A stretch of 64,000 bases of DNA. Source: Romboutsia ilealis (GTDB lineage Bacteria > Bacillota > Clostridia > Peptostreptococcales > Peptostreptococcaceae). The position numbers and the translations under genes were made by a program. Under the pieces are notes generated by a model. That model had not been told where the DNA came from. It did not search any database and saw nothing but the letters and a program-made list of their open reading frames with translations. Location: contig NZ_LN555523.1 in assembly GCF_900015215.1 (NCBI RefSeq), positions 1,349,481-1,413,480 on the forward strand. Direction: 5' to 3'. Within the stretch, counting starts at the first letter, position 1. Each line of letters begins with the position of its first letter. Of the stretch, positions 1 through 8,391 are shown piece by piece.

Positions 1-573
1 CTCATAATCGCTATCTCTAAAATCAACATTCGCGCTTAAAACTCGATTTATATTAACATCTTCATTAGATTCATTTATAATTTTTACACTTCTTGTTATT
101 GCATCAAACTCTTCAAAAACACTATAGCTTAATATAAGCTTTACATTTTTTAAAGAATCAACTAACGTTAACTCAAGAGTCATTGCTTCATTTTCATCTT
201 CAACATAAGTTGCTGGTAAATTATTTAATTTATTCTTACCTGCATATATATTATGTGATTCATATCTAAAATCTGTAGCACTTGTACCATCTGAAAACTG
301 CAATTCAACTGCTGGCGTTCTTAAATCTGTACTACCATATCCTGGATATTCTTGAGGTGTCATTTCTAACATAAAATCATCTATATTATCTGTATTTGTT
401 AAAAAACTTCCCCAATTTTTACTTCTTAGTACATAATCTAAATTTTTAGCCTTTATTTTTTTCCCCCAGTAAACATGGGCTACATGATTAGAATCTAGCA
501 CTTTTAAAACGTAGCTAGTTTTTGATGTAGATAAATTAAAAGTCTTGCTACTTGCGTCATAAACTATTGCCAT
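1..573 (-). CDS. Alpha-galactosidase (GH36), N-terminal part, cut by window edge
   Basis: Seen: an open frame from ATG at 571-573 to the window edge (191 codons), preceded by a GGGGG ribosome binding site. The translation starts MAIVYDASSKTFNL and contains segments such as HVYWGKKI, TPAVELQFSDG and DFRYESHNIYAGK, which match the N-terminal beta-sandwich domain of GH36 alpha-galactosidases. The catalytic barrel lies outside the window. Family role: hydrolysis of terminal alpha-1,6-galactose from raffinose, melibiose or stachyose in the cytoplasm. It is divergent from the AraC gene at 716, and the neighbouring symporter, fructokinase and sucrose phosphorylase fit raffinose breakdown to galactose plus sucrose. 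The family call rests on the N-terminal domain only. Confidence 0.8.
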   Translation of the reverse strand, partial: MAIVYDASSKTFNLSTSKTSYVLKVLDSNHVAHVYWGKKIKAKNLDYVLRSKNWGSFLTNTDNIDDFMLEMTPQEYPGYGSTDLRTPAVELQFSDGTSATDFRYESHNIYAGKNKLNNLPATYVEDENEAMTLELTLVDSLKNVKLILSYSVFEEFDAITRSVKIINESNEDVNINRVLSANVDFRDSDYE

Positions 574-715
574 TTTATAAATTCCCCCTGTATTTTATTT
601 ACTAATTTTTTCTTTATATCTAGTATTGTATATTTTTATGTATTAAAATAATATATACATATGTTAACAAAATATGGTTTTATGTTATATTAAAATAAAC
701 AAAAGGGGTTTTTAT

Positions 716-1579
716 ATGTCATCATATATATATTTCGAAGACGATGGAATTAAATATTTAGAGTCAACAAAAAAAGAATATGTAGATTTATGTTTATGTT
801 TTTGTGGAATAGAGGTTTGTAAATCTTCTCATAGTTTTGGGCCTGCAATAAGAGAACAGTATATTATACATTATATACTTGATGGAAAAGGAATCTATAA
901 AGTTGGTGATAAAGTATATAATTTAGAAAAAAATCAAGGATTTTTAATATGCCCTGGTGACTTAACTTACTATGAAGCGGATAATGATGATCCTTGGACC
1001 TATATATGGGTTGCATTTAATGGTATAAAGTCAGAACAATATTTAAAATATGCTAATTTAAGTCACGAAAATTTAATATTTGAAAGTAATCATAAAGAAT
1101 TACTTAAAGACTATGTTTTAGATATGTTAAAAATAAATAGAATGCGTAATTGTGATGAGTTAAGACTTCAAGGCTTATTATACTTATTTTTAAGTACTAT
1201 ATCAGATTCAGTTGATTATAATGTTTCTGAAAATAAAGATCTTTCTTATACATTATATATAGAAAAATCAATAGAATTTATAAATAATAACTTTGCTAAT
1301 AATATAAAGGTAACTGATATAGCTAATTATGTTGGATTAAACAGAAGCTATTTATCTAGCTTATTTAAAAAAAGCTTAAATCTTTCTCCACAAGAATTCT
1401 TACTTAGTGTTAGAATGAATAAAGCTTATGAATTATTAAAAAAACTAGAACTATCTATAGGGGATGTTTCTAGATCAGTTGGATATATAGACCCTCTTAC
1501 ATTTTCTAAAACATTTAAAAAATATAGTGGCTATAGCCCTAAGCAATATAGAGAAAACCTCTATAAAAATAATTTATAA
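716..1579 (+). CDS. AraC-family transcriptional regulator, sugar locus
   Basis: 287 residues from ATG at 716, chosen because AAAGGGG lies just upstream; an in-frame ATG at 674 has no such site. The first half (about residues 10-140) is a cupin-like effector-binding domain (CPGDLTYYEADNDDPWTYIWVAF is the typical stretch, in pieces). The last 100 residues hold the paired helix-turn-helix of the family, ending with the usual signature (SVGYIDPLTFSKTFKKYSG, SPKQYRE). Family knowledge: MsmR/RafR-type activators respond to an oligosaccharide. It is divergent from the alpha-galactosidase gene, so it probably activates that gene, and it faces the symporter gene across a shared terminator. The target is inferred. 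Confidence 0.88.
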   Translation: MSSYIYFEDDGIKYLESTKKEYVDLCLCFCGIEVCKSSHSFGPAIREQYIIHYILDGKGIYKVGDKVYNLEKNQGFLICPGDLTYYEADNDDPWTYIWVAFNGIKSEQYLKYANLSHENLIFESNHKELLKDYVLDMLKINRMRNCDELRLQGLLYLFLSTISDSVDYNVSENKDLSYTLYIEKSIEFINNNFANNIKVTDIANYVGLNRSYLSSLFKKSLNLSPQEFLLSVRMNKAYELLKKLELSIGDVSRSVGYIDPLTFSKTFKKYSGYSPKQYRENLYKNNL

Positions 1580-1595
1580 TTAATAATATATTCAT

Positions 1596-1641
1596 AAAAA
1601 AACTAGAGGTTAGTAAACACAATGATAACCTCTAGTTTTTT
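1596..1641. terminator. Bidirectional terminator between araC-type gene and symporter
   Basis: Inverted repeat with 16-nt arms (AAAAACTAGAGGTTA... paired with ...TAACCTCTAGTTTTT), loop about 13 nt, A-rich on the left and T-rich on the right. It lies between the convergent stop codons at 1579 and 1680 and can serve both strands. Confidence 0.9.
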
Positions 1642-1679
1642 ATCTATTTTATTTTCATTAGTTAATATAACTTATATAA

Positions 1680-3053
1680 TTAAACTGTTTGTGTTTTATT
1701 ATTTATATTATTTCTTCTTTTTTCTATTTCATTTAAAACATGATCTTTAAATTCACCATTTAATTTATAGAATTTCAAATACAATCCTAAACATGCTAAC
1801 ATTAATAACGATGGTATTACAAACATGATTACTTTCATTCCAATTATAGTTTGAGCACTTTGTACAGTATTTGGAACATAATTGATTATATTAAGCCCAA
1901 TACCTACTATAAGACCACTAAATGCTGTAGCAAACTTAACTATAAACGTTTGCATAGAGAATATAATACTTTCACTTCTCTTACCAACTTTGTATTCTCC
2001 ATAATCAACTGCATCACACAACATAACTGTTGTTGATGCTGATGAGAAAGCAAATCCTAAGTTATAAATAACTCCTGCTATGCATAATAATACTGAACTA
2101 GTAGATAAACTACTTATAAAAAGCATTGATGTAAATCCTATTACAGGCAGTAAACAAGCTAAAATATAAACTATTTTTCTTGATAGTTTGCTTACTAATT
2201 TAGGAAATATCATTAATGCACAAACTTGAGCTATTGTTGATAATCCTGTAAATACTGCATATAAACTTTCATTTTGTATTGCATATTTGAAAAAATATAA
2301 TGCAAATCCTGCAACTAAAAATAATGCTATTTGATAAATTATTACTGATCCAATTATTACTAATAATTGATCATTTTTAAATAATATTTCAAATACACCT
2401 TTTAAAGTTATCTTTTCTTGATTTTCTACAATATTTCTTTCTTTTACATTAAATACTGTTATTAACGTTGATATAACAAATATTATAGCTATACCAACAC
2501 CTAATCTAAAATATCCTATAGAGTTATTTCCTATTCCTAAAAATGATATTAACATTAACCCAAAAGTATTAACTGTTGAGCCGCCGATAGTTGCAAAAAC
2601 TCTAGGTATAACCGACATCTTATCTCTCTCTGAAGAATCACTTGTAAATGACGGTATCATTGACCAGTATGGTATATCCATTATTGTATAAGTCATTCCC
2701 CATAATATGTAAGCAGCTGAGCAATATACATATACCATTTTCCCAGATAAAAATTTAGCTGGATTAATAAATAAAAATATAAGAACAACTGCATTTATTA
2801 ATGTCCCGATTAAGAGCCATGGTCTAAATTTCCCCCACTTTGTATTAGTATTATCAACTATTTTTCCCATTATAGGATCATTAATTGCATCCCAAAATCT
2901 CGATACAAAGAACAATCCTCCTACAAAAACAGAAGATATACCTACTTCATCTGTAAAAAACATCATTAAATAAGTTGCTACAAAAGCATAAACTAAATCT
3001 TTACCAAAAGCACCTATTCCATAAGAATATTTTTCTCTAAAAGTTAGTTTCAT
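1680..3053 (-). CDS. GPH-family glycoside:cation symporter (MFS)
   Basis: 457 residues from ATG at 3053; the longer TTG start at 3059 is less likely because AAGGGG is optimally spaced from the ATG. About 12 hydrophobic segments. The N-terminus (REKYSYGIGAFGKDLVYAF, FFTDEVG, FWDAINDPIMGKIVDNT, KFRPWLLIG) carries the diagnostic GPH motifs of MelB/LacS-type carriers. There is no C-terminal EIIA domain. Family role: sodium- or proton-coupled uptake of galactosides, raffinose or related glycosides. Between the alpha-galactosidase and sucrose phosphorylase genes it is the obvious importer for this locus; the exact substrate is inferred. Confidence 0.9.
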   Translation of the reverse strand: MKLTFREKYSYGIGAFGKDLVYAFVATYLMMFFTDEVGISSVFVGGLFFVSRFWDAINDPIMGKIVDNTNTKWGKFRPWLLIGTLINAVVLIFLFINPAKFLSGKMVYVYCSAAYILWGMTYTIMDIPYWSMIPSFTSDSSERDKMSVIPRVFATIGGSTVNTFGLMLISFLGIGNNSIGYFRLGVGIAIIFVISTLITVFNVKERNIVENQEKITLKGVFEILFKNDQLLVIIGSVIIYQIALFLVAGFALYFFKYAIQNESLYAVFTGLSTIAQVCALMIFPKLVSKLSRKIVYILACLLPVIGFTSMLFISSLSTSSVLLCIAGVIYNLGFAFSSASTTVMLCDAVDYGEYKVGKRSESIIFSMQTFIVKFATAFSGLIVGIGLNIINYVPNTVQSAQTIIGMKVIMFVIPSLLMLACLGLYLKFYKLNGEFKDHVLNEIEKRRNNINNKTQTV

Positions 3054-3367
3054 TTTCAATTCCCCTTTTTATTTAATTTTATTCGATAAACTTTTTTAGT
3101 AGCTACATAAATATTTCAAATCCCCTAAAAATAACCTTGTTTTATACTATTTATGTAGATCCTAGATTATCCTTACTTATTGAGAGTAAATTTAACCCTT
3201 AAAATTCTCTATACTTCCCTATAGTTTACTTTATCCTCCTTTTTTTTACAATTAAAACCTTTTCCTTATATTGTAATTTTTGTTTATCTTTTTATAAATA
3301 TTTTTATGTGTGCTAAATATGGTAAAATGTTAGTTTTATTAATTATTTTATTAAATTCTATATTTTT

Positions 3368-3385
3368 ATGTCAATCGGTTGACAT
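3368..3385. promoter_or_regulatory. LacI-type operator upstream of fructokinase
   Basis: Perfect inverted repeat ATGTCAATCGGTTGACAT (arms ATGTCAA and TTGACAT, 4-bp centre). It overlaps the -35 box of the promoter at 3379-3407, so a bound repressor would block RNA polymerase. The shape and central CG resemble sucrose-repressor (ScrR) operators of the LacI family, and a LacI-family gene follows the operon. The pairing with that regulator is inferred. Confidence 0.75.
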
Positions 3386-3407
3386 ACTTTGTATAACTAT
3401 CTATACT
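3379..3407 (+). promoter_or_regulatory. Sigma-A promoter of the fructokinase-sucrose phosphorylase operon
   Basis: TTGACA at 3379-3384 and TATACT at 3402-3407 with an exact 17-bp spacer. The start would be about 30 bp before the AGGGGG ribosome binding site of the fructokinase gene. Confidence 0.8.
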
Positions 3408-3442
3408 GAAAAAGTAAAGGAATTAATAATAGGGGGAATAAA

Positions 3443-4399
3443 ATGTTTTCTTTTGATAACACATTAAAATTTAATAATAAGGAAATCGATGTATTTACTA
3501 TTGGGGAATTATTAGTAGATATGATTTCAAATGATTATGATGATAGTTTTGATTGCAGTCAATATACTAAGCTCTTCGGTGGATCACCTGCTAACATTGC
3601 TATGAACATAAAAAGATTAGGAGGAAATTCTGCTTTGTCATCAGCAGTTGGAAATGATGGTTTAGGTGATTTTTTAATCAATCATCTAAAAAACAATAAT
3701 ATAGATACTAGGTATATTAGTAAGGTTGACAATTCTACTAGTATGGTTCTTGTATCAAAAAGTAAAACAACTCCAGTTCCAATATTTTATCGTGGCGCTG
3801 ATTATGATCTTCAATATGATGATAATATTGAGTTTGCATTAAAAAACTGCAAAATAGTACATTTTTCTTGTTGGCCTATTTCTCAGAAAAACTCAAGGAA
3901 AACTATTGAAAAGGTAATAGATATGGCAAAAGAAAATAATATTCTTATTGGATTTGATCCAAACTATCATGAAATGATTTGGGAAAAGAATCACAATGGA
4001 TTAGAGTATATAAAAAATATTATATCTAAAGTTGATATTATAAAGCCATCTGAAGTTGATGCAGAAAGAATCTTTGGATGTGATACTCCTGAAAACCAAG
4101 TTAAAAAATTTATAGATTTAGGAGCAAAACTAGTAATAATGACCCTTGGAAAAGATGGAGCTATTGTAACTAATGGAGATGAAACTCTTACATTTAAAAC
4201 TTTCGCTACTGAAATAGTTGATACTACAGGAGCTGGAGATGCATTTTGGTCTGGTTTTTATACAGGATTAACAAAATCATACTCTTTAAAAGATTCTTTA
4301 AATCTTGGATTTGCAACAAGTGCTTTTAAGCTTAAACACGTAGGTGCAATCGCTAACCTACCTACTATAGAAGAAATTAAAGATATTTATAATATATAA
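3443..4399 (+). CDS. scrK: Fructokinase, PfkB (ribokinase) family
   Basis: 318 residues, ATG preceded by AGGGGG. The N-terminal PfkB motif (GGSPANIAMNIKRLGG, about residues 51-66) and the C-terminal signature DTTGAGDAFWSGF with the catalytic Asp and anion hole (about 263-275) are both present. Reaction: fructose plus ATP to fructose 6-phosphate in the cytoplasm. The next gene, 18 bp downstream, is sucrose phosphorylase, which releases fructose, so the specificity is well supported by context. Transcribed from the operator-controlled promoter at 3379-3407. Confidence 0.9.
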   Translation: MFSFDNTLKFNNKEIDVFTIGELLVDMISNDYDDSFDCSQYTKLFGGSPANIAMNIKRLGGNSALSSAVGNDGLGDFLINHLKNNNIDTRYISKVDNSTSMVLVSKSKTTPVPIFYRGADYDLQYDDNIEFALKNCKIVHFSCWPISQKNSRKTIEKVIDMAKENNILIGFDPNYHEMIWEKNHNGLEYIKNIISKVDIIKPSEVDAERIFGCDTPENQVKKFIDLGAKLVIMTLGKDGAIVTNGDETLTFKTFATEIVDTTGAGDAFWSGFYTGLTKSYSLKDSLNLGFATSAFKLKHVGAIANLPTIEEIKDIYNI

Positions 4400-4417
4400 T
4401 ATTGGGGGAATTTATAA

Positions 4418-5887
4418 ATGGCAGTAAAAAATCAAGTTCAACTTATAACTTATCCAGACTCTCTAGGGGGAGATTTAAAAACACTTAATCAAGTACTTAC
4501 AACATATTTTCCAAATACATTTAAGGGAGGTATTCACATACTTCCTCCATTCCCATCATCAGGAGATAGAGGATTTGCACCACTTACATATTTTGAAATT
4601 GAACCTAAATTTGGTACATGGGAAGATATAAGAAAAATAGGAGAAAAACATGATGTACTTCTTGATTTAATGGTTAATCATATATCTAGACAATCAGTAT
4701 TTTTTAAAGATTTTTTAAAAAACGGAAGAAAATCTAAGTATTCTAACTTATTCCTTACACTTGATAAAATATGGAGTGATTCAAAACCAGTTCAAGAAGA
4801 TATATCTAAAATGTTTTTACGTAGAACTACTCCATACTCTACTTTTACAATAGAAAGTACTGGTCAACAAGAAACTGTATGGACTACATTTGGAAAAGAA
4901 ACTCCATCTGAACAAATAGATTTAGATATTAATGCTCCAGAGGTTAAACAATTGCTTACAGATTTCTTGACTAACTTTAGCAAACAAAATGTTAAAATTG
5001 TTAGATTAGATGCTGTTGGCTATGTAGTGAAAAAAATAGGTACAAGTTGTTTCTTCGTTGAACCAGAAATTTATAAATTTTTAGATTGGGTCACTGAATT
5101 AGCTACTTCCTTAGGTATAGAACTATTACCTGAAGTACATGCACATTATACAACACAATTTAAATTGGCTAAACATGGTAACTGGATTTATGACTTTATA
5201 TTACCATATATGATACTTGAAACATTAATAAATAAATCAAGTAATAGACTTTATAGCTACTTAAAAGTTCGTCCTCATAAACAATTTACTATGCTAGATT
5301 GTCATGATGGTATACCAGTTAAACCTGACTTAGATGATTTAGTTGAAACTAAAGCTGCTCAAAAAATAGTTGATGTTTGTGTTGAAAGAGGATCTAACTT
5401 AAGTTTAATATACTCTGATGCTCATAAAAATAAAGATGGATTTGATGTTCATCAAATAAGATGTTCATACTACTCTGTTTTAAACTGTGATGATGATGCT
5501 TACTTAGCTGCAAGGGCTATACAATTTTTCGCGCCGGGTATACCTCAAGTATACTATGTTGGATTATTAGCCGGTAAAAATGATGATGAAATGGTAAGAT
5601 TAACTGGTGAAGGTCGTGAAATAAACAGACATAACTTTACTATTTCAGAAATAGAAAAAGAAGTTCAAAAACCAGTTGTACAAAGATTACTTAAACTTAT
5701 AGATTTTAGAAATGATTATTCTGCATTTAATGGTGAATTTATTATAGAAAATGCTAAAGATAATGAGATTAAACTTACTTGGAAAAATGAAGATAAGTAT
5801 TGTACATTAAATATTGATTTAGATACATATAAATCAGTTATAGAATATATAGATGAAAATAAAAATGTTGTATTATACAATATATAG
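4418..5887 (+). CDS. gtfA: Sucrose phosphorylase (GH13_18)
   Basis: 489 residues, close to the usual 480-505, with GGGGG upstream. The starting motif QLITYPDSLGGDLKTL is typical of the subfamily. The barrel shows the nucleophile Asp in RLDAVGY, the acid/base Glu in LLPEVHAHY and the third carboxylate in LDCHDGIP. Reaction: sucrose plus phosphate to glucose 1-phosphate and fructose, saving one ATP. It forms an operon with the fructokinase gene. Imported sucrose, or sucrose left after alpha-galactosidase acts on raffinose, would be its substrate. A hairpin terminator follows at 5973. Confidence 0.94.
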   Translation: MAVKNQVQLITYPDSLGGDLKTLNQVLTTYFPNTFKGGIHILPPFPSSGDRGFAPLTYFEIEPKFGTWEDIRKIGEKHDVLLDLMVNHISRQSVFFKDFLKNGRKSKYSNLFLTLDKIWSDSKPVQEDISKMFLRRTTPYSTFTIESTGQQETVWTTFGKETPSEQIDLDINAPEVKQLLTDFLTNFSKQNVKIVRLDAVGYVVKKIGTSCFFVEPEIYKFLDWVTELATSLGIELLPEVHAHYTTQFKLAKHGNWIYDFILPYMILETLINKSSNRLYSYLKVRPHKQFTMLDCHDGIPVKPDLDDLVETKAAQKIVDVCVERGSNLSLIYSDAHKNKDGFDVHQIRCSYYSVLNCDDDAYLAARAIQFFAPGIPQVYYVGLLAGKNDDEMVRLTGEGREINRHNFTISEIEKEVQKPVVQRLLKLIDFRNDYSAFNGEFIIENAKDNEIKLTWKNEDKYCTLNIDLDTYKSVIEYIDENKNVVLYNI

Positions 5888-5972
5888 TTATAGTTTCATT
5901 TAAGTTTTAGTATCCTATTTATTTACAATTTTTATAAAATTATATAGCTAAAATAAAATTTAATTTTTATAT

Positions 5973-6021
5973 AAAAGATATAGTTGTAAGATTTAAATTA
6001 TAATTACAACTATATCTTTTT
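5973..6021 (+). terminator. Terminator after sucrose phosphorylase
   Basis: Inverted repeat AAAAGATATAGTTGTAA ... TTACAACTATATCTTTTT with a loop of about 14 nt and a T-run. It lies 85 bp after the stop codon of the sucrose phosphorylase gene. Confidence 0.85.
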
Positions 6022-6177
6022 ATGTTAAGAGATAATAATTATATTTTTATATAGAATGTGTCAAATAGTATGTATAAAAGTTTATTTATTTAAAAATAAG
6101 TTATTATGTACTTACTCAAAATCTCTAAACTATTATGGTATAATATACTAATTAAGTAAGACAAAGGAGGTACTTTT

Positions 6178-7152
6178 TTGGCTAATATAAAAGATGTTGC
6201 AAAGGAAGCTGGCGTATCCGTAACAACAGTATCTAGAGTTATGAACGATAGAGGATATATATCTGAAAAAACTAGAAAAAGAGTATATGATGCTATGGAG
6301 AAGATAGGATATCATCCTAATGAGTTGGCAAAAAATTTCTTTAGACAAAAAACTAATATAATCGGATTAATACTTCCAGATATAAGTATTAGCTTCTATG
6401 CTGAAGAAACTAAATATATATAAGAACATTTATATAAAAATGGATATAAGCTAATGTTATGTAATGCATATAATAGTAAAGAAAGAGAAAAAGAATATAT
6501 AAATATGCTGCAAAGAAATAAAGTAGATGGAATTATAATAGGAAGCCATACCTTAGAAATTGAAGATTATTTAAAAATAGACATGCCTATAGTAGCATTA
6601 GATAGATATTTAGGAGAAAATATTCCTATAGTATCTGCTGACCACATACAAGGTGGTATTTTAGCCGCTAATCATTTAATAAATTGTGGATGTAAAAATG
6701 TAGTTCAATTTTCAGGAACAAATGTATTAAATTCTTCTGCTAATAAAAGACATATATCATTTGAAAAGGTAATGGATGATAATAAGGTGACTGTTCATAC
6801 TATCGAAATGGAATTAAATACTTTTTCAAAGGAACAAAACTTACATTACATAGATTATATGTTTAATAACTATAAAGATATTGATGGTGTATTTACAACT
6901 GATAATATGGCTATTTTAGTTATAAAAGAATGTTACAAAAGAGGCATAAATATTCCTAAAGATTTAAAAATAATTGGATATGATGGTACAGAAAGTTCAG
7001 AATTATTTATTCCTACTCTAACTACTATAAAGCAACCTATTAAGGAAATTTGTATTGATGTAGTTAATAAATTGATTAAATTAATCAATAATGAAAGTGT
7101 TAGACTGGAATCAAATCATACTGTTACTCTTATAGAAGGTGAAACTACTTAG
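6178..7152 (+). pseudogene. LacI-family repressor interrupted by one in-frame stop codon
   Basis: TTG start at 6178 with AAAGGAGG at a 7-bp spacing. Residues 1-81 hold the LacI helix-turn-helix (IKDVAKEAGVSVTTVSRVMN, then the hinge ending HPNELAKNFF). TAA at 6421-6423 interrupts the frame after EETKYI. The same frame resumes at once with EHLYKNGYKLMLCNAYNS and runs to 7152, covering a normal periplasmic-binding-protein-like effector domain. Without the stop the protein would be 324 residues, normal for the family. No frameshift is needed. Either the gene is a recent nonsense mutant or the base is a sequencing error. If real, the operator at 3368 would have lost its local repressor, since the 81-residue product lacks the dimerisation domain. 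Confidence 0.85.
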
Positions 7153-7268
7153 ATATATTATAGTGTATATTTTTGTTTTTATACGGTATTTTTTAATTTA
7201 ATCTTGACTTATCTTATCTACTTTTCTATTATAGATATATAAATATTTCATTTGAGAAGAGGACAAAT

Positions 7269-7535
7269 ATGAGAGAATTCTATATGAGACACAGAAACAG
7301 TATTATAATGTTTCTTAATATAATGATTATTTCTTTAGGTGTCTTTGCAAAAGATACTAAATTTATAATTATCGGTATACTTTTAGCAGCACTTTCTTTC
7401 TATGTTATTTCTTTAGAAAAGAAAGCTGAAGAGCAAAAAGCTAGAGAAAAGGCCGAAAGAAAGGCTTTAAGAAATGCTGAAAAGTTTAGAAATAGAGGAA
7501 AGAAAAAGAAGAAAAAATCTAAGAAAAGAAAATAA
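7269..7535 (+). CDS. Small membrane protein with a lysine-rich cytoplasmic tail
   Basis: 88 residues with AGAAGAGGA upstream of the ATG. Two hydrophobic segments (about 12-28 and 31-49) are followed by a charged helix (EKKAEEQKAREKAERKALR) and a tail of lysines and arginines (GKKKKKKSKKRK). I do not recognise a named family. The arrangement suggests two membrane passes with a basic tail that could bind nucleic acid, ribosomes or anionic lipid; this is inference. It is followed directly by a terminator at 7541 and appears monocistronic. Confidence 0.7.
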   Translation: MREFYMRHRNSIIMFLNIMIISLGVFAKDTKFIIIGILLAALSFYVISLEKKAEEQKAREKAERKALRNAEKFRNRGKKKKKKSKKRK

Positions 7536-7540
7536 TATTT

Positions 7541-7565
7541 AAGCTCCTATTTGATAGGAGCTTTT
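7541..7565 (+). terminator. Terminator of the small membrane protein gene
   Basis: AAGCTCCTA loop TAGGAGCTTTT, a compact 9-bp stem immediately after the stop codon at 7535. Confidence 0.88.
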
Positions 7566-7585
7566 AATATAATATCCTTAAACGA

Positions 7586-7622
7586 AAAAATGCATCCTTA
7601 TAAAAATAAAAGGATGCATTTT
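7586..7622 (-). terminator. Terminator of the reverse rubrerythrin gene
   Basis: AAAATGCATCCTT ... AAGGATGCATTTT with a 9-nt A-rich loop, 11 bp past the rubrerythrin stop codon. It gives a T-run when read on the minus strand. Confidence 0.88.
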
Positions 7623-7632
7623 ATAATCTATA

Positions 7633-8178
7633 TTACTTTGTGAAATGTCTTTCTAATAATCCTAAGAATGCTTTACCATGTCTAGCTTCATCTTTACACA
7701 TTTCATGAACTGTATCATGTATAGCATCAAGTCCTAATTCTTTAGCTCTCTTAGCTATTTTTAATTTTCCTTCAGTTGCTCCGTATTCAGCTTCAACTCT
7801 TGCTTTTAAGTTAGCTTGAGTATCTGCAACAACAACTTCTCCTAATAATTCAGCAAATTTAGCAGCATGTTCTGCTTCTTCAAATGCTATTCTCTTATAA
7901 GCTTCAGCAACTTCTGGGTAGCCTTCTCTATCTGCTTGTCTACTCATTGCTAAGTACATTCCAACTTCTGTACATTCTCCAACAAAGTTTGCTCTTAATC
8001 CTTCTAATATTTCTTCATCTACACCAGCAGCTACACCTATTCTGTGCTCATCTGCCCACTTCATTTCACCTTTCATTTCTTCAAACTTATCAGCACCAAC
8101 TTTACATACTGGACATACTTCTGGAGCAGTTTCTCCTTCATGTATATATCCACATACTACACATACAAATTTCTTCAT
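7633..8178 (-). CDS. Reverse rubrerythrin (N-terminal rubredoxin domain)
   Basis: 181 residues with AGGAGGAG before the ATG. Residues 1-35 form a rubredoxin-type iron site (CVVCGY ... CPVCKVG, two CXXC knuckles). The remainder is a ferritin-like four-helix di-iron domain with EEAEHAAKF and DEARHGKAF ligand motifs. The rubredoxin-first order is the reverse of classical rubrerythrin and is typical of clostridial NADH-dependent peroxide and oxygen reductases. Cytoplasmic oxidative-stress protection. Single gene with its own terminator. The intergenic region 8179-8391 holds a probable promoter but no clear PerR box that I could find. Confidence 0.92.
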   Translation of the reverse strand: MKKFVCVVCGYIHEGETAPEVCPVCKVGADKFEEMKGEMKWADEHRIGVAAGVDEEILEGLRANFVGECTEVGMYLAMSRQADREGYPEVAEAYKRIAFEEAEHAAKFAELLGEVVVADTQANLKARVEAEYGATEGKLKIAKRAKELGLDAIHDTVHEMCKDEARHGKAFLGLLERHFTK

Positions 8179-8391
8179 AATTTTTCTCCTCCTAATATAA
8201 AATAATCAATCTGATTTATTTTTATTGTTTATTTTCCTATATTTCATATATACCCCTTGAAATATACTTTAAACAATAAATATTAATTTTTTAATATTTA
8301 CAAGCATATTTTAGCATATTTTACCTTTTTTTATCAATGATTTATTTTTACTTCTTTTATTAATTTTTAATAATCATACTATAATTTTTTA

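Noticed and set aside
7884-8180. 98-codon ORF antisense to reverse rubrerythrin
   Set aside because: Shadow frame, leucine-rich by complement of a coding sequence; no start signal.
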